From Saccharothrix sp. S26 (GTDB taxonomy: Bacteria; Actinomycetota; Actinomycetes; Mycobacteriales; Pseudonocardiaceae): 64,000 nt of DNA. The notes beneath the pieces are model-generated. The model did no database searches. It saw nothing but the letters and a program-made list of their open reading frames with translations, and was not told the origin of the DNA. Within the stretch, counting starts at the first letter, position 1; each line of letters begins with the position of its first letter. Positions 22,810 to 31,964 of the stretch are shown piece after piece. The DNA lies in NCBI RefSeq assembly GCF_021390395.1, contig NZ_JAJUWT010000010.1, forward strand, positions 62,001 through 126,000. The letters are read 5' to 3'. The position numbers were made by a program, and so were the translations under genes.

Positions 22810-25800
22810 ATGGGCGGCGCGGTTCGGGTGGCGGTGCTGGGTCCGGTCGAGGTGGTGCACGGGCCCCGGCCCGTGGCCGTGCCGGGGCCGCAGTTGCGGT
22901 GCGTGTTGGCGGTGTTGGCGGCGCAGGCCGGGCGCGTGGTGCCGGTGGCGCGGTTGGCGGAGGCGCTGTGGGACGTGCCGCCGGCCACCGCTCGCGGCAC
23001 GGTGCAGGTGTACGTGTCGAGGTTGCGCAAGCTGCTCGCCGGGCCGGGTGTGGCGCTGGTCGGCGCGGGTGGCGGGTATCGGCTGGACATCGACCCCGAT
23101 GACGTCGACCTGCACCGGTTCCGGGAGGTCGCGGGGCGGGCGCGGGCCAGTGCGGACGTGGCGGTGCGGCGGCGGTTGCTCGGGCAGGCGCTGGGGGAGT
23201 GGCGTGGCGAGCCGCTGGTCGGCACGGCGGACGGGCCGCTGCGCAACCGGCTGGTGGTGGCGTTGGAGGAGGAACGCCTGGCCGCCTTGGAGGACCGGCT
23301 GGAGGCGGACCTGGAGCTGGGCCGTCATCACGACGTGGTCGGCGAGCTGGCCGCGTTGGCCGCCGAGCACCCCGGGCGGGAACGCGTGGCGGGCGCGTTG
23401 ATGCCGGCCCTGCACCGGTGCGGGCGGCGGGTGGAGGCGTTGGAGGTCTACCGGCGGTTGCGCGGGTCGCTGGTCGAGCAGGCGGGGGTGGAGCCGGGCG
23501 CGGACCTGCGTCACCTGCACCAGCGGTTGTTGGACGACGCGGACGCGCCGGCCGGTGCGCCGACACCCCGCCAGTTGCCGCCGGCGGGTGAGCTGGTGGC
23601 GCGGGAGGACTGCCTGGCGGCGCTGGACGCCCTGCTCGACGGGGGTGCGGGGGCCGGGCCCGTGGTGGTGGCGCTCGTCGGGACACCCGGTGTCGGCAAG
23701 ACCGCGCTCGCGTTGCGGTGGGCGCACCGCGTGGCCGAGCGGTTCCCCGACGGCCGGCTGTACGTCGACCTCGGCGGGCACGGGGAAGGCGAGCCCGTGC
23801 CGCCGCGAGCGGTGTTGGGTGAGTTCCTGCGGTCGTTGGGCGTGCACCGCGACCACGTGCCCGAGGGCGAGGCCGAGCGGTCGGCGTTGTGCCGGTCCCT
23901 GCTGGCCGACCGGCGGGTCCTGCTCGTGCTGGACAACGCCCGGTCCGCCGACCAGGTGCGACCGTTGCTGCCGGGTGCGCCGGGGTGCGCGGTGGTGGTG
24001 ACCAGTCGGGCCGAGCTGGGAGGTCTCGCCGCTCGGGACGGCGCGCACCCGGTCGCGGTCGTGCCGATGGGGACCGAGGACGGGGTGGCGTTGCTGCGCG
24101 GTGTGCTCGGACGCCGGGTGGACGCGGAACCGGCCGCCGCGGCACGCCTGGTAGAGCTGTGCGGCGGGTTGCCGTTGGCGTTGCGGGTCGCGGCGCACCG
24201 GGCGCTGCGCCGGCCGTCGGTGCGGTTGTCCGCGCTGGTCGACCACCTGGCCGACGGGACGAGGCGGATGGACCTGCTGTCGCCGCCGGACGACCCGGCC
24301 GCGGCCGTGCGCCCGGTGTTCTCCTGGTCCTACCGGGCGTTGCCGTCGGACGTGGCGTGCCTGTTCCGGCGGCTCGGCACCCTGCCCGGACCGGACTTCG
24401 ACGCCGGGGCCGCCGGCGCGGCGGCCGGGTCGGAGGTCCACCGGCAGCTCGCCGTGCCGGCCGCCGGCCACTTGGTGGAGGAGGTCGGGCTCGACCGCTA
24501 CCGGCTGCACGACCTGCTGCGCGTGTACGCCGCCGAACTGGCCGACCCCGAGGAGGAGCGGGCCGCCGCGGTCCGGGTGCTCGACTGGTACCTGGACCGG
24601 GCGGCGGAGGCGGTGTCCGCGGTCGAGACCGGAGCCGACGACCGCGACACCGCCGCGCGGTGGCTGGAGGACGAGCGGCGCAACCTCGTCGCGGCCACCC
24701 GCCTCGCCGCCGCGTCCGGCCTGCACGAGCACGCGTGGCGGCTGCCGAACGTGGTGTGGCGGCACTGGTTCACCCTCGGCCTGCTGGACGAGTGGACCGT
24801 GACGCATGAGATCGGCTTGGCCTCCGCGCGTGCCCTCGGTGACGTCCGGGCCCAAGCCGTGATGCTCAACGGCCTGGGCGTCGCCCACCAGACGGCCCGA
24901 CGGCACGCCGACGCGGTGGAGGTGCACGAAGAGGCGTCGGCGTTGTGGGAGGAGCTGGGTGATCACGCGGGCGCGGCGCGGACGTCGACCAACATCGCGA
25001 TCACGCACTACCAGACCGGGCGCTACCGGGACGCGGTCGAGCAGGGCGAGCGGGTGTTGGCGTTGCGGCTCGGTCAGGACGACGCGTTCGGCGAAGCGGT
25101 CGCGCACACCGCGCTCGGCGGTTTCCACCTCAGGCTCGGCGACGTGGCCCGCGCCTTGGAGCACGCCCAGCGTGCGTTGACGGTGTTCGAGAAGCTGGGC
25201 AACCGGTTCGGCGTGGCCGCCGCCACCCTCAACCTCGGGCACGTGCACCGGGAAGCGGGTGCGTTCGACCGTGCCGCCGCGCACTACCGGGACGCCCTGG
25301 CGCGGTTCCGCGAGCTCGGCGACCCGCGGCACGAGGGCGAGGCGTTGTGCGGGCTGGGATCGGTGCGCCTCGCGCGCGGCGCACCGGGGCAGGCGCGCGA
25401 CCACCTCGACGCGGCGCTGGCGGTCGGGGCCGTGGCGGACGACCCGTCGTTGCTGGGGGAGGTGCGGCACCAGTTGGGGTTGCTGCGCCTGGCGACCGGC
25501 GAGCCGGAGTTGGCGTTGCGGCACTTCGAGCACGCGCGGCGGCTCGGCGGGCCTTACGAACGGGCTCGTGGGCACCACGGGGTGGCACGGGCGGAGTGCG
25601 CGCTGGGGCGGCACGGTTCGGCGGCGCGGTCGTGGCGCCGGGCGGCCGAGGGGTTCGCCGCGCTCGGCGTGCCGGACCGGGCCGTGCCCGCGTGCGCGGT
25701 GTGCGCGGAGGCGGTCGGCGCGCGAGGCGGCCGGGTCTTCCCTTGCGCCACAACGGAAACGGGGCCGCGGGCGAGTGCCCACGGCCCCGTTGGGGGACAG

Positions 25801-26016
25801 CTGCCGCGCTTCACCGTGATACCGGTTCGAGGACGCGGCCCGACGCGGTCAGGTGTTCCCAGGTGCGGCCGCGTTGGCTGGGCGGCGCTTCGCCGTCCGC
25901 CGTGCACGTCGGGTACACCAGGCCGTAGGGGACGGGTTGGTGGAAGAGGTCTCCGCTGCGGATGTCGATCAGGTCCCGTGACTGCGCCATCACGACCTCC
26001 CGTCGCAACAGGGTGA
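22810..26016 (+). CDS. AfsR/SARP-type ATP-binding transcriptional regulator with TPR domain
   Basis: A large multidomain activator. The N-terminal OmpR-like winged helix (residues 5-90: LRCVLAVLAAQAGRVVPVARL...QVYVSRLRKLL) is followed by the bacterial transcriptional activator domain (95-240) and an NB-ARC-like ATPase with P-loop GTPGVGKTALAL (about 290) and VLLVLDNAR (Walker B). A TPR region spans about 677-930 (repeats such as GDHAGAARTSTNIAITHYQTGRYRDAVEQ). Such proteins switch on secondary-metabolite or stress genes. ATG 22810 is preferred to TTG 22795. The last 90 or so residues after GARGGR look unlike protein. They run through a hairpin (25758-25791) and across the whole opposite-strand gene 25811-25990, with no stop before the hairpin in any frame, so the true 3' end is doubtful. 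Confidence 0.85.
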   Translation: MGGAVRVAVLGPVEVVHGPRPVAVPGPQLRCVLAVLAAQAGRVVPVARLAEALWDVPPATARGTVQVYVSRLRKLLAGPGVALVGAGGGYRLDIDPDDVDLHRFREVAGRARASADVAVRRRLLGQALGEWRGEPLVGTADGPLRNRLVVALEEERLAALEDRLEADLELGRHHDVVGELAALAAEHPGRERVAGALMPALHRCGRRVEALEVYRRLRGSLVEQAGVEPGADLRHLHQRLLDDADAPAGAPTPRQLPPAGELVAREDCLAALDALLDGGAGAGPVVVALVGTPGVGKTALALRWAHRVAERFPDGRLYVDLGGHGEGEPVPPRAVLGEFLRSLGVHRDHVPEGEAERSALCRSLLADRRVLLVLDNARSADQVRPLLPGAPGCAVVVTSRAELGGLAARDGAHPVAVVPMGTEDGVALLRGVLGRRVDAEPAAAARLVELCGGLPLALRVAAHRALRRPSVRLSALVDHLADGTRRMDLLSPPDDPAAAVRPVFSWSYRALPSDVACLFRRLGTLPGPDFDAGAAGAAAGSEVHRQLAVPAAGHLVEEVGLDRYRLHDLLRVYAAELADPEEERAAAVRVLDWYLDRAAEAVSAVETGADDRDTAARWLEDERRNLVAATRLAAASGLHEHAWRLPNVVWRHWFTLGLLDEWTVTHEIGLASARALGDVRAQAVMLNGLGVAHQTARRHADAVEVHEEASALWEELGDHAGAARTSTNIAITHYQTGRYRDAVEQGERVLALRLGQDDAFGEAVAHTALGGFHLRLGDVARALEHAQRALTVFEKLGNRFGVAAATLNLGHVHREAGAFDRAAAHYRDALARFRELGDPRHEGEALCGLGSVRLARGAPGQARDHLDAALAVGAVADDPSLLGEVRHQLGLLRLATGEPELALRHFEHARRLGGPYERARGHHGVARAECALGRHGSAARSWRRAAEGFAALGVPDRAVPACAVCAEAVGARGGRVFPCATTETGPRASAHGPVGGQLPRFTVIPVRGRGPTRSGVPRCGRVGWAALRRPPCTSGTPGRRGRVGGRGLRCGCRSGPVTAPSRPPVATG
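25758..25791 (-). terminator. Hairpin downstream of the small minus-strand gene
   Basis: AACGGGGCCGCGGGC pairs with GCCCACGGCCCCGTT (one mismatch) around GAGT. It begins 20 bases beyond the stop of the minus-strand gene at 25811, which it probably terminates, but it also lies inside the open frame of the AfsR-like gene. Confidence 0.65.
25811..25990 (-). CDS. Small hypothetical protein (59 aa)
   Basis: ATG 25990 has a good ribosome site (GGGAGGT, 5 bases away). It encodes a 59-residue hydrophilic protein beginning MAQSRDLIDIRSGDLFHQ, with one cysteine (VYPTCTADGE), followed by a hairpin terminator. This gene-like setting supports it, although it lies entirely opposite the tail of the AfsR-like reading frame. 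No family is recognised. It could be a regulatory peptide or small structural protein; codon usage is compatible with coding on this strand. Confidence 0.5.
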   Translation of the reverse strand: MAQSRDLIDIRSGDLFHQPVPYGLVYPTCTADGEAPPSQRGRTWEHLTASGRVLEPVSR

Positions 26017-26122
26017 GGTGCCCATGATCCTGCTCCTCGTCGAACCGGGTGGGGGAGCCTCGGATACCCTCTGAGCTGCACTGATATACCTGATTCGTTG
26101 CGACGTAAGGGTGAAATCGCGG

Positions 26123-26494
26123 TCACCGGCGGTGGTGGGCGACTTCCTGCTCGGCGTCCTCGGCGGGCGGGATGCCGCGGTCGACGTGGTCGGCGTGGAA
26201 AAGTGCTTGCGCCAGCAGGGACTTCACGTGGTCGTTGGCCGCGGAGTAGTAGACGAACGTGCCCTCGCGGCGGCCCTTCACCAAACCCGCGAGGCGCAGC
26301 TTCGCCAGGTGCTGGCTGACCGCGGTCGGCGCGGCGCCCGCCAGCTCGGCGAGGCAGGCCACCGACGACTCGCCCTGCAGCAGCGCCCACAGCACCTTGA
26401 TCCGGGTGGGGTCGGCGAGCAGGCGGAACGACTCGGCGGCCAGGTGCACCTGTTCGTCGTTGGGCATGTCGAAGTCCGACAGCGCGGTGTGCAT
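26123..26494 (-). CDS. ArsR/SmtB-family metal-sensing repressor
   Basis: 123 residues, a typical SmtB/CzrA-type winged helix. DNA-binding segment: SSVACLAELAGAAPTAVSQHLAKLRLAGLVKGRREGTFVYY. The C-terminal helix reads NDHVKSLLAQALFHADHVD, which keeps the Asp-x-His...His-x-x-His pattern of the alpha-5 zinc/cobalt/nickel site at the dimer interface. No N-terminal Cys box is seen, so As/Cd sensing is unlikely. It is divergent from the CDF exporter with an 84-base gap holding a clear inverted repeat (26514-26541). It should repress the exporter until zinc or a similar metal binds. Confidence 0.9.
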   Translation of the reverse strand: MHTALSDFDMPNDEQVHLAAESFRLLADPTRIKVLWALLQGESSVACLAELAGAAPTAVSQHLAKLRLAGLVKGRREGTFVYYSAANDHVKSLLAQALFHADHVDRGIPPAEDAEQEVAHHRR

Positions 26495-26513
26495 GCCGAC
26501 AGCCTACTTGCTT

Positions 26514-26541
26514 GCGTATCTGCGTGACTGCGCAGGTATGC
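26514..26541. promoter_or_regulatory. ArsR-type operator between repressor and CDF exporter
   Basis: An imperfect dyad with half-sites GCGTATCTGCG and GCATACCTGCG (9 of 11 identical) and a short centre. It resembles the 12-2-12 operators of SmtB/CzrA-type repressors and lies in the shared divergent promoter. Confidence 0.6.
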
Positions 26542-26578
26542 TCGCAGCATCACGCGCGGGTCGAGCAGAGGGGGAACG

Positions 26579-27535
26579 GTGACGGGGAAGTCGCACGGGC
26601 ACGGCCACGGGCATGGACACGGGCACGGCCATCGATCGGCGGACCGGGTCGACACCGCGCTGGAGAGCAGCAAGCGCGGGATGCGCGCCTTGGTCGTCTC
26701 GTTCGTGGCGCTGTTCGCCACGGCGGTCGCGCAGGCGGTGTTGGTGCTGGTCACGGGCTCGGTCGCGTTGCTGGGCGACACCGTGCACAACTTCGCCGAC
26801 GCGCTGACCTCCGTGCCGCTGGCGATCGCGTTCGTGCTCGGCCGCCGTGCCGCGTCCCGCCGGTTCACCTACGGCCTCGGGCGGGCCGAGGACCTGGCCG
26901 GCGTCGTGATCGTGCTGGTGATCGCCGCGTCCGCGGTGTACGCCGGGTACGAGTCCGTGCGCGGCCTGCTCGACCCGCAGCCGGTGCGGCACCTGTGGAT
27001 CGTGGCGGCGGCCGGCGTCGTCGGCTTCCTGGGCAACGAACTGGTCGCCCGCTACCGGATGCGGGTCGGCCGGGAGATCGGCTCGGCCGCGCTGGTCGCC
27101 GACGGCCTGCACGCCCGCACCGACGGCTTCACGTCGCTGGCCGTGGTCCTGGGCGGGATCGGCGTGGCCCTGGGCTTCCCCGCCGCCGACCCGCTCGTCG
27201 GCCTGGGCATGACGGTCGCCATCCTGTTCGTGCTGCGCGACGCGGCGGGCGAGGTCTTCGGCCGGCTGCTCGACGCGGTCGACCCGGCGTCGGTCGACCT
27301 GGCCGAACGCGCCGCCGCGCAGGTCGACGGCGTGGTGCGGGCCGACCGGGTGCGCATGAGGTGGACCGGTCACGTGCTGCGCGCCGAGCTGGCGATCGCG
27401 GTGGACGCGGGCCTGAGCGTCGAGCAGGGCCACCGCATCGCGCACGAGGTCGAGCACCACCTCAAGCGCGCCGTGCCCCGCCTGGCCGCCGTCACCGTGC
27501 ACACCGAGCCCGCCACCGCGTCGGCGGCGGGCTGA
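26579..27535 (+). CDS. Cation diffusion facilitator (CDF) metal efflux transporter
   Basis: 318 residues. The N-terminus is a histidine run (SHGHGHGHGHGHGHGH) expected to bind zinc, followed by six membrane helices and a C-terminal cytoplasmic domain (HRIAHEVEHHLKRAVP). The transport site is visible as the helix 2 HNFAD motif (GDTVHNFADAL) and helix 5 HARTD (ADGLHARTDGF), the His-x-x-x-Asp pairs of zinc-type CDFs. It exchanges Zn2+ or Co2+ for protons out of the cell. GTG 26579 follows a GAGGGGGAAC ribosome site. It is paired with the divergent ArsR repressor that controls it. Confidence 0.93.
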   Translation: MTGKSHGHGHGHGHGHGHRSADRVDTALESSKRGMRALVVSFVALFATAVAQAVLVLVTGSVALLGDTVHNFADALTSVPLAIAFVLGRRAASRRFTYGLGRAEDLAGVVIVLVIAASAVYAGYESVRGLLDPQPVRHLWIVAAAGVVGFLGNELVARYRMRVGREIGSAALVADGLHARTDGFTSLAVVLGGIGVALGFPAADPLVGLGMTVAILFVLRDAAGEVFGRLLDAVDPASVDLAERAAAQVDGVVRADRVRMRWTGHVLRAELAIAVDAGLSVEQGHRIAHEVEHHLKRAVPRLAAVTVHTEPATASAAG

Positions 27536-27692
27536 CCGCCTGTCGGTGCCGCGGCGTGCTCCTCTGTGGACCGCCCCCGCGTGCGGACAGCCGAAGGGCC
27601 GGGCAAAGCAGCCGATCGGACGTTGTCGGCGCGTTACGCGCACCCTACGGTCGGATCACGTCCGGTCGACGGCGAACCCTTGGAGGTCTGCG

Positions 27693-28724
27693 GTGTCGCG
27701 GAAACAGGTCGGCGCCGTGGTCGGCGCGCTCTTGCTCACCGGCTCCACCTTCTTCGCGATCCCCATCACGGCCAGTGCCGTGGACGACCGGCCCACCGCC
27801 GTCGTGTCCCTGGGCGACAGCGCGATGTCCGGCGAGGGCGCCGGCTCCTACGAACCGGGCACCGCGGGCGAGAACGGCAACTGGTGCCACCGCTCCACCC
27901 AGGCCATGGTGCACCGCACCCAGCTGGCCGACCGCACCTTCAACCTGGCCTGCTCGGGCGCGGACTCGGCGAACGTGTCGCTGGCCGACACCGTGCACTA
28001 CACCGAGGGCTCCCAGGCGCGCCGGCTGATCGACATCGCCCGCCAGTACCGCGTCACGACGGTCCTGGTGCAGGTCGGCGCGAACGACGACGTCCGGTTC
28101 GCCGACACGATGGTCGACTGCGTCGCCGCGTGGGTGAACCCGTTCGGCGCGAGCTGCCGCTCGAAGCTGGAGCGCGAGTGGCCCGGCAGGCTGGCCGCCA
28201 TGGCGCCCAAGGTCGAGAACGCGCTGCGCGACGTCCGCTCCGCGATGGCCCAGGCCGGCTACGCCGCCTCCGCCTACAACCTGGTCCTCACCTCGTACGC
28301 CTCACCGGTGACCGAGAAGATGGACCGCTACCTGCACGGCCCGCAGGGCTGCCCGCTGCGCCTGGCCGACGCCGCCTACGGCCGCACGGTCGCCGTGCCG
28401 CAGTTGTCCGAGGCGCTGCGCGGCGTGGCGACCCGGGCGGGCGTGAAGTTCCTCGACTTCTCCCGCGCCACGGAGAACCGCGAGGCGTGCAGCAAGGGCG
28501 AGAGCTCCGCGGGCGAGTGGCAGCGCCGGCTGACCGTCGACCCGTACGCGCTGGTGACCGGCGGCCTGGACGCCATCGGCCTGCACCTGGCCCAGCAGTC
28601 GTTCCACCCGAACGCCGACGGCCACGGCCAGCTCGGCCGCTGCGTCACCGAGTTCGTCACCGGCGGCGCGGGCTCGGCCCAGTGCCTGGCCGGGGCCGAC
28701 GGCAACCTGCACGCCGTGGCATAA
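27693..28724 (+). CDS. Secreted SGNH/GDSL hydrolase
   Basis: 343 residues from GTG 27693, chosen because GGAGG lies 7 bases upstream and a signal peptide starts here (SRKQVGAVVGALLLTGSTFF, ending ITASA). Block I is VVSLGDSAMSGEGAG with nucleophile Ser43, the oxyanion Asn is in VQVGANDD, and the catalytic Asp/His pair is the FHPNADGHG block near the end. At least six cysteines suggest the disulphide-stabilised extracellular lipase/esterase type known from Streptomyces and Nocardia. It probably acts on lipids or esters outside the cell. It stands alone and is followed by a perfect terminator hairpin. Confidence 0.9.
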   Translation: MSRKQVGAVVGALLLTGSTFFAIPITASAVDDRPTAVVSLGDSAMSGEGAGSYEPGTAGENGNWCHRSTQAMVHRTQLADRTFNLACSGADSANVSLADTVHYTEGSQARRLIDIARQYRVTTVLVQVGANDDVRFADTMVDCVAAWVNPFGASCRSKLEREWPGRLAAMAPKVENALRDVRSAMAQAGYAASAYNLVLTSYASPVTEKMDRYLHGPQGCPLRLADAAYGRTVAVPQLSEALRGVATRAGVKFLDFSRATENREACSKGESSAGEWQRRLTVDPYALVTGGLDAIGLHLAQQSFHPNADGHGQLGRCVTEFVTGGAGSAQCLAGADGNLHAVA

Positions 28725-28737
28725 AAGCCCCTGACCA

Positions 28738-28781
28738 CCGGAAACCGCTCCCACCCGACCGCGGGTGGGAGCGGTTTCCGG
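28738..28781 (+). terminator. Perfect 20-bp stem terminator after the SGNH hydrolase
   Basis: CCGGAAACCGCTCCCACCCG and its exact complement enclose an ACCG tetraloop. It begins 13 bases after the stop and is followed by TTTCC. Confidence 0.9.
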
Positions 28782-28864
28782 TTTCCGCGCAACCTTGATC
28801 ACCCCGGCGGCGTCATAGGGGTGGATCAGCGAAATCGGATAGGGGAATCGCTTTGGGGGGACCG

Positions 28865-29866
28865 GTGTCCGAGAACGCCCTCGTCCGCGTGTGCGGACTG
28901 GTCGCGGTGGTGCTCGCCGCGGCCGCGTGCACGTCGACCGGAGCCGAGCCGCTCGACCCCGAGCTGGCGCCGCGCGGCACCGTGCAGACCACGGCCAAAC
29001 CGACCAGGCAGGACCTGACCAACAAGGTCAGCCTGACCGGCAAGGTCACGATGAACCCGCTGTTCGGCATCGTCGCGCCGGTCGCGGGCGAGGTGCGCTA
29101 CTGGACCGTCGCGGACCCGACGGGCACGCCGACCAAGCCCACCCGCGTCGCCACGGTCTGGGCCGACGGCAAGCCCACCAACGTCGACGTGCCCGCCGGG
29201 GCGACGTTCGGCGGACGCCTCGTCGACGACCGCGCCAAGGTCACCGCGGGCATGCCGATCGCGTCGGCCAAGCACGCGGGCTACGGCATCGTCGCGGAGG
29301 TCAGCGGCGAGCAGGCGTACCAGATCTCCGACGCCGCGCAGGGCACCGTGCAAGCGCAGATCAAGAACGGCCCCGGCCCGTTCCCGTGCGCCCTGCTCGG
29401 CACGATCGCCGCCCTGCCCCAGGGCACCGTCCCCGCGCCGCCGCCCGCGCGGGACCCCGAACCCGACACCGACGCCACCGGCGCGAAGACGCCCGCGCCG
29501 CCCGGCGACCGGCAGCCACCCGACACCTCCTCCGAACCCACCGGACTGCGCCTGGTGTGCACCGCGCCCGCCGACGTCAAGATGGTCAACGGCGCCGCCG
29601 CCACCCTCGAACTGGTCACCGCGTCCGTGCGGGACGCGCTGGTCGTGCCGGTCGAAGCGGTCGCGGGCGGCCAGGGCAAGGGCAAGGTCGACGTGGTCGG
29701 CGCCGACGGCGCCAAGCAGACCACCGACGTCGTGCTCGGCCTCACCGACGGCAAGGTGGTGGAGATCAAGTCCGGCCTGACCGGGGACGAGACGCTCGCC
29801 GTCCCGGGCCCGAACCTGCCGCCGGGCGAGGTCGCGGGCCAGGCCGAGCCGGGGACGGGCAAGTGA
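28865..29866 (+). CDS. Lipoprotein membrane-fusion/adaptor subunit of a MacAB-like efflux system
   Basis: 333 residues. GTG 28865 has a G6 ribosome site directly upstream and starts a lipoprotein signal (ALVRVCGLVAVVLAAAAC). The mature protein shows the adaptor layout: KVSLTGKVTMNPLFGIVAPVAGEVRYW (barrel/lipoyl-like strand), VPAGATFGGRLVDDRAKVTAGMPIASAKHAG, a Pro-rich linker (about residues 195-225) and DALVVPVEAVAGGQGKGKVDVVGADG (the usual C-terminal barrel of HlyD/MacA proteins). It would link the permease to its substrate outside the membrane. Its stop overlaps the ATPase GTG; the three genes 28865-31895 form one operon. Confidence 0.8.
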   Translation: MSENALVRVCGLVAVVLAAAACTSTGAEPLDPELAPRGTVQTTAKPTRQDLTNKVSLTGKVTMNPLFGIVAPVAGEVRYWTVADPTGTPTKPTRVATVWADGKPTNVDVPAGATFGGRLVDDRAKVTAGMPIASAKHAGYGIVAEVSGEQAYQISDAAQGTVQAQIKNGPGPFPCALLGTIAALPQGTVPAPPPARDPEPDTDATGAKTPAPPGDRQPPDTSSEPTGLRLVCTAPADVKMVNGAAATLELVTASVRDALVVPVEAVAGGQGKGKVDVVGADGAKQTTDVVLGLTDGKVVEIKSGLTGDETLAVPGPNLPPGEVAGQAEPGTGK

Positions 29867-30588
29867 CCACCACACCCCTGCTCGTGCCGCCACCGCCGTT
29901 GATCCACCTCACCGGCGTCACCAAGACCCTCAAGGGCCAGGACGAGCCGCGCACCATCCTCGCGGGCGTCGACCTGACCGTGCGCGCGGGCGACAGCGTC
30001 GCCATCCTCGGCCGCTCCGGCTCCGGCAAGAGCACGCTGCTCAGCCTGATCGGCCTGTTCGACCGGCCCGACGGCGGCCAGTACCTGTTGGGTGGCCGCG
30101 ACATCACCCGGATCCCCGAGCGCAAGGCCGCCGCGTTGCGCAGCGCCGAGTTCGGCTTCGTGTTCCAGCGCTTCTTCCTGCTCAAGCACCTCACCGCCGC
30201 GCAGAACGTGGCCATGGCGCTGGTCAACGGACAGGGCTGGCTGCCGCGCCGCAAGCGCAAGGCGAAGGTGCTGGCGGCGTTGGACCGCGTCGGCATCGGC
30301 CACCTGGCCAAGCACAAGCCGCCCCGCCTGTCCGGCGGCGAGCAGCAACGCGTCGCGATCGCCCGCGCCCTGGTGCGCGAGCCGCGCATCCTGCTGGCCG
30401 ACGAGCCGACCGGCGCGCTGGACACCGAGACCGGCAACCTGGTCGTCGAGGTGCTGCGCCAGGCCACCGAGGTCGGCTGCGGCCTCGTGCTGGTCACCCA
30501 CGACCACGACCACGCGGCGAAGATGGGCCGGGTGCTGCACCTGTCCGACGGCCTGCTGCGCCCGGCCGGGCAGCGGGTGATCGCGTGA
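29863..30588 (+). CDS. MacB/LolD-type ABC ATPase
   Basis: 241 residues. Walker A GRSGSGKSTL, Q-loop FGFVFQRFFLL, signature LSGGEQQRVAIARALV, Walker B ILLADEPTGALD and switch His in LVTHDHDHAAK. The RLSGGEQQRVA and DEPTGALDT sequences are the hallmark of the MacB/FtsE/LolD group. GTG 29863 overlaps the adaptor stop and the gene's own stop overlaps the permease start, so all three subunits are made together. It powers the mechanotransmission-type permease encoded next. Confidence 0.92.
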   Translation: MTTTPLLVPPPPLIHLTGVTKTLKGQDEPRTILAGVDLTVRAGDSVAILGRSGSGKSTLLSLIGLFDRPDGGQYLLGGRDITRIPERKAAALRSAEFGFVFQRFFLLKHLTAAQNVAMALVNGQGWLPRRKRKAKVLAALDRVGIGHLAKHKPPRLSGGEQQRVAIARALVREPRILLADEPTGALDTETGNLVVEVLRQATEVGCGLVLVTHDHDHAAKMGRVLHLSDGLLRPAGQRVIA

Positions 30589-31895
30589 TCAGGCTGTCGG
30601 GCAGGCTCCGGGCGTCGCTGATCATCGGCGGCCAGGGCATCCGGGCCCGCAAGCTGCGCACGTTCCTGTCCATGGTCAGCCTCTTCCTCGGCGTGCTCGC
30701 CGTGGTCGTGGTGCAGGCGGGGGCGGAGATCGCGAACCGGGCCATGCTCGCCGACGTCGAGCTGTACCAGGGCAAGGACGGCACCCGGCAGATGTACGTG
30801 CCGCCGGAGGGCCAGGCGGTGCCCGTGGCGCTGGAGGTGCTGGAGGGCCGCACCGACGCGGTGGCCATGACCACCTCGCGGGCGATCATCGGCGAACCCG
30901 GCGTGAAGCCGATCAACGAGGGCGGCGGGCCCATCGACCAGGTGGGCGACTACACGGGCCCGCGCATGACGTGCGACCAGAGCGGCTGCTACCCCGTCCA
31001 GGACGCCAACAGCGGCGCGCCCTCCGGACAGGCGGTGGAGCTCCAGCTCGTCGGGCTCACCGGGGACGTCCGCCAGTTCCGGCCGTTCCGCCCGTCGCAG
31101 GGCCGGTGGCTGGACTTCGGCGGCGAGCCGTCGCTCGCGCCCCGGCTCGTGCTCAACGAACAGGCCGCGAAGGCGTTCACGCGCTACCACGTGCCGGCGG
31201 AGATGAGGGTCGACGGCGCCACGGCCAACCCGACACCGCAGATCATCGGCGTGGTGGACGACGGCGGCTACCAGCCCGCCGCCTACGTGCGCGCCGACGA
31301 GCTGATGAACTGGATGCCGGTGGCGGAACTGGGCGACAGCAGCTCCGGCGGCGGCCTCCAGGTGCTCATGACGCCGACCGCGGTCGAGGTCGAACACGTC
31401 CTGCGGGCCAGGCTGGTCGCCGCGGGCACGCCCGAGGAGCAGATCCACGTCAACACCGTGGAGACGTTGAAGCGGATGTCCACCGAGCTGGCGCTCATGC
31501 GCTGGATCTTCCTGGGCATGGCCGCGCTCGTGCTGCTGATCGGCGTGGCCGGGATCCTCAACGTCGGCCTGGCCACGGTCGGCGAGCGCATCGAGGAGTT
31601 CGCGCTGCGCCGGGCCGTCGGCACGCCCCGGCTGCTGCTGGCGGGCATCGTGCTGGCCGAGACGCTGTTGACCGGTCTGCTCACGGCGGCGTTGGCGATC
31701 GGCGCGGGCGTGGTCGGGTTGCAACTGGCCATGACGGTGTTCGGCTCGCGGTTCCCGGCGCTGGAGGGCACCGCGTTCCCGTGGCAGGCGGGCGTCGCCG
31801 GGGTGATCGCGGGCCTGGTGGCCGGCGTCCTCGGCGGCCTCGTCCCAGCGTTGCGGGCGGCGCGCATCCCGATCTCCACGGTCATGCGCGCCTGA
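30585..31895 (+). CDS. MacB-like FtsX-family permease
   Basis: 436 residues with the topology of MacB permeases: helix 1 (FLSMVSLFLGVLAVVVVQAG) preceded by a basic RARKLRTF, a large external domain (residues 45-300), then three helices near the C-terminus beginning LMRWIFLGMAALVLLIGVAGILN. The conserved FALRRAVGTPRLLLAGIVLAETLLTG stretch and the ending GLVPALRAARIPISTVMRA are typical of FtsX/MacB. It is likely to export a peptide, lipid or antibiotic. A hairpin at 31965-31999 ends the operon. Confidence 0.9.
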   Translation: MIRLSGRLRASLIIGGQGIRARKLRTFLSMVSLFLGVLAVVVVQAGAEIANRAMLADVELYQGKDGTRQMYVPPEGQAVPVALEVLEGRTDAVAMTTSRAIIGEPGVKPINEGGGPIDQVGDYTGPRMTCDQSGCYPVQDANSGAPSGQAVELQLVGLTGDVRQFRPFRPSQGRWLDFGGEPSLAPRLVLNEQAAKAFTRYHVPAEMRVDGATANPTPQIIGVVDDGGYQPAAYVRADELMNWMPVAELGDSSSGGGLQVLMTPTAVEVEHVLRARLVAAGTPEEQIHVNTVETLKRMSTELALMRWIFLGMAALVLLIGVAGILNVGLATVGERIEEFALRRAVGTPRLLLAGIVLAETLLTGLLTAALAIGAGVVGLQLAMTVFGSRFPALEGTAFPWQAGVAGVIAGLVAGVLGGLVPALRAARIPISTVMRA

Positions 31896-31964
31896 CGCGT
31901 CACGGGGCGGCGGTCCGCGGCTTCGCACCGAGCCCGCCGGTTTCCGGTGCGCCACAACGGAGCC

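Noticed and set aside
10456..26016. Secondary-metabolite gene cluster suggested by a methyltransferase, exporter and AfsR-like regulator
   Set aside because: No synthase, adenylation, terpene or RiPP core genes are present between them; the genes are unrelated single units.
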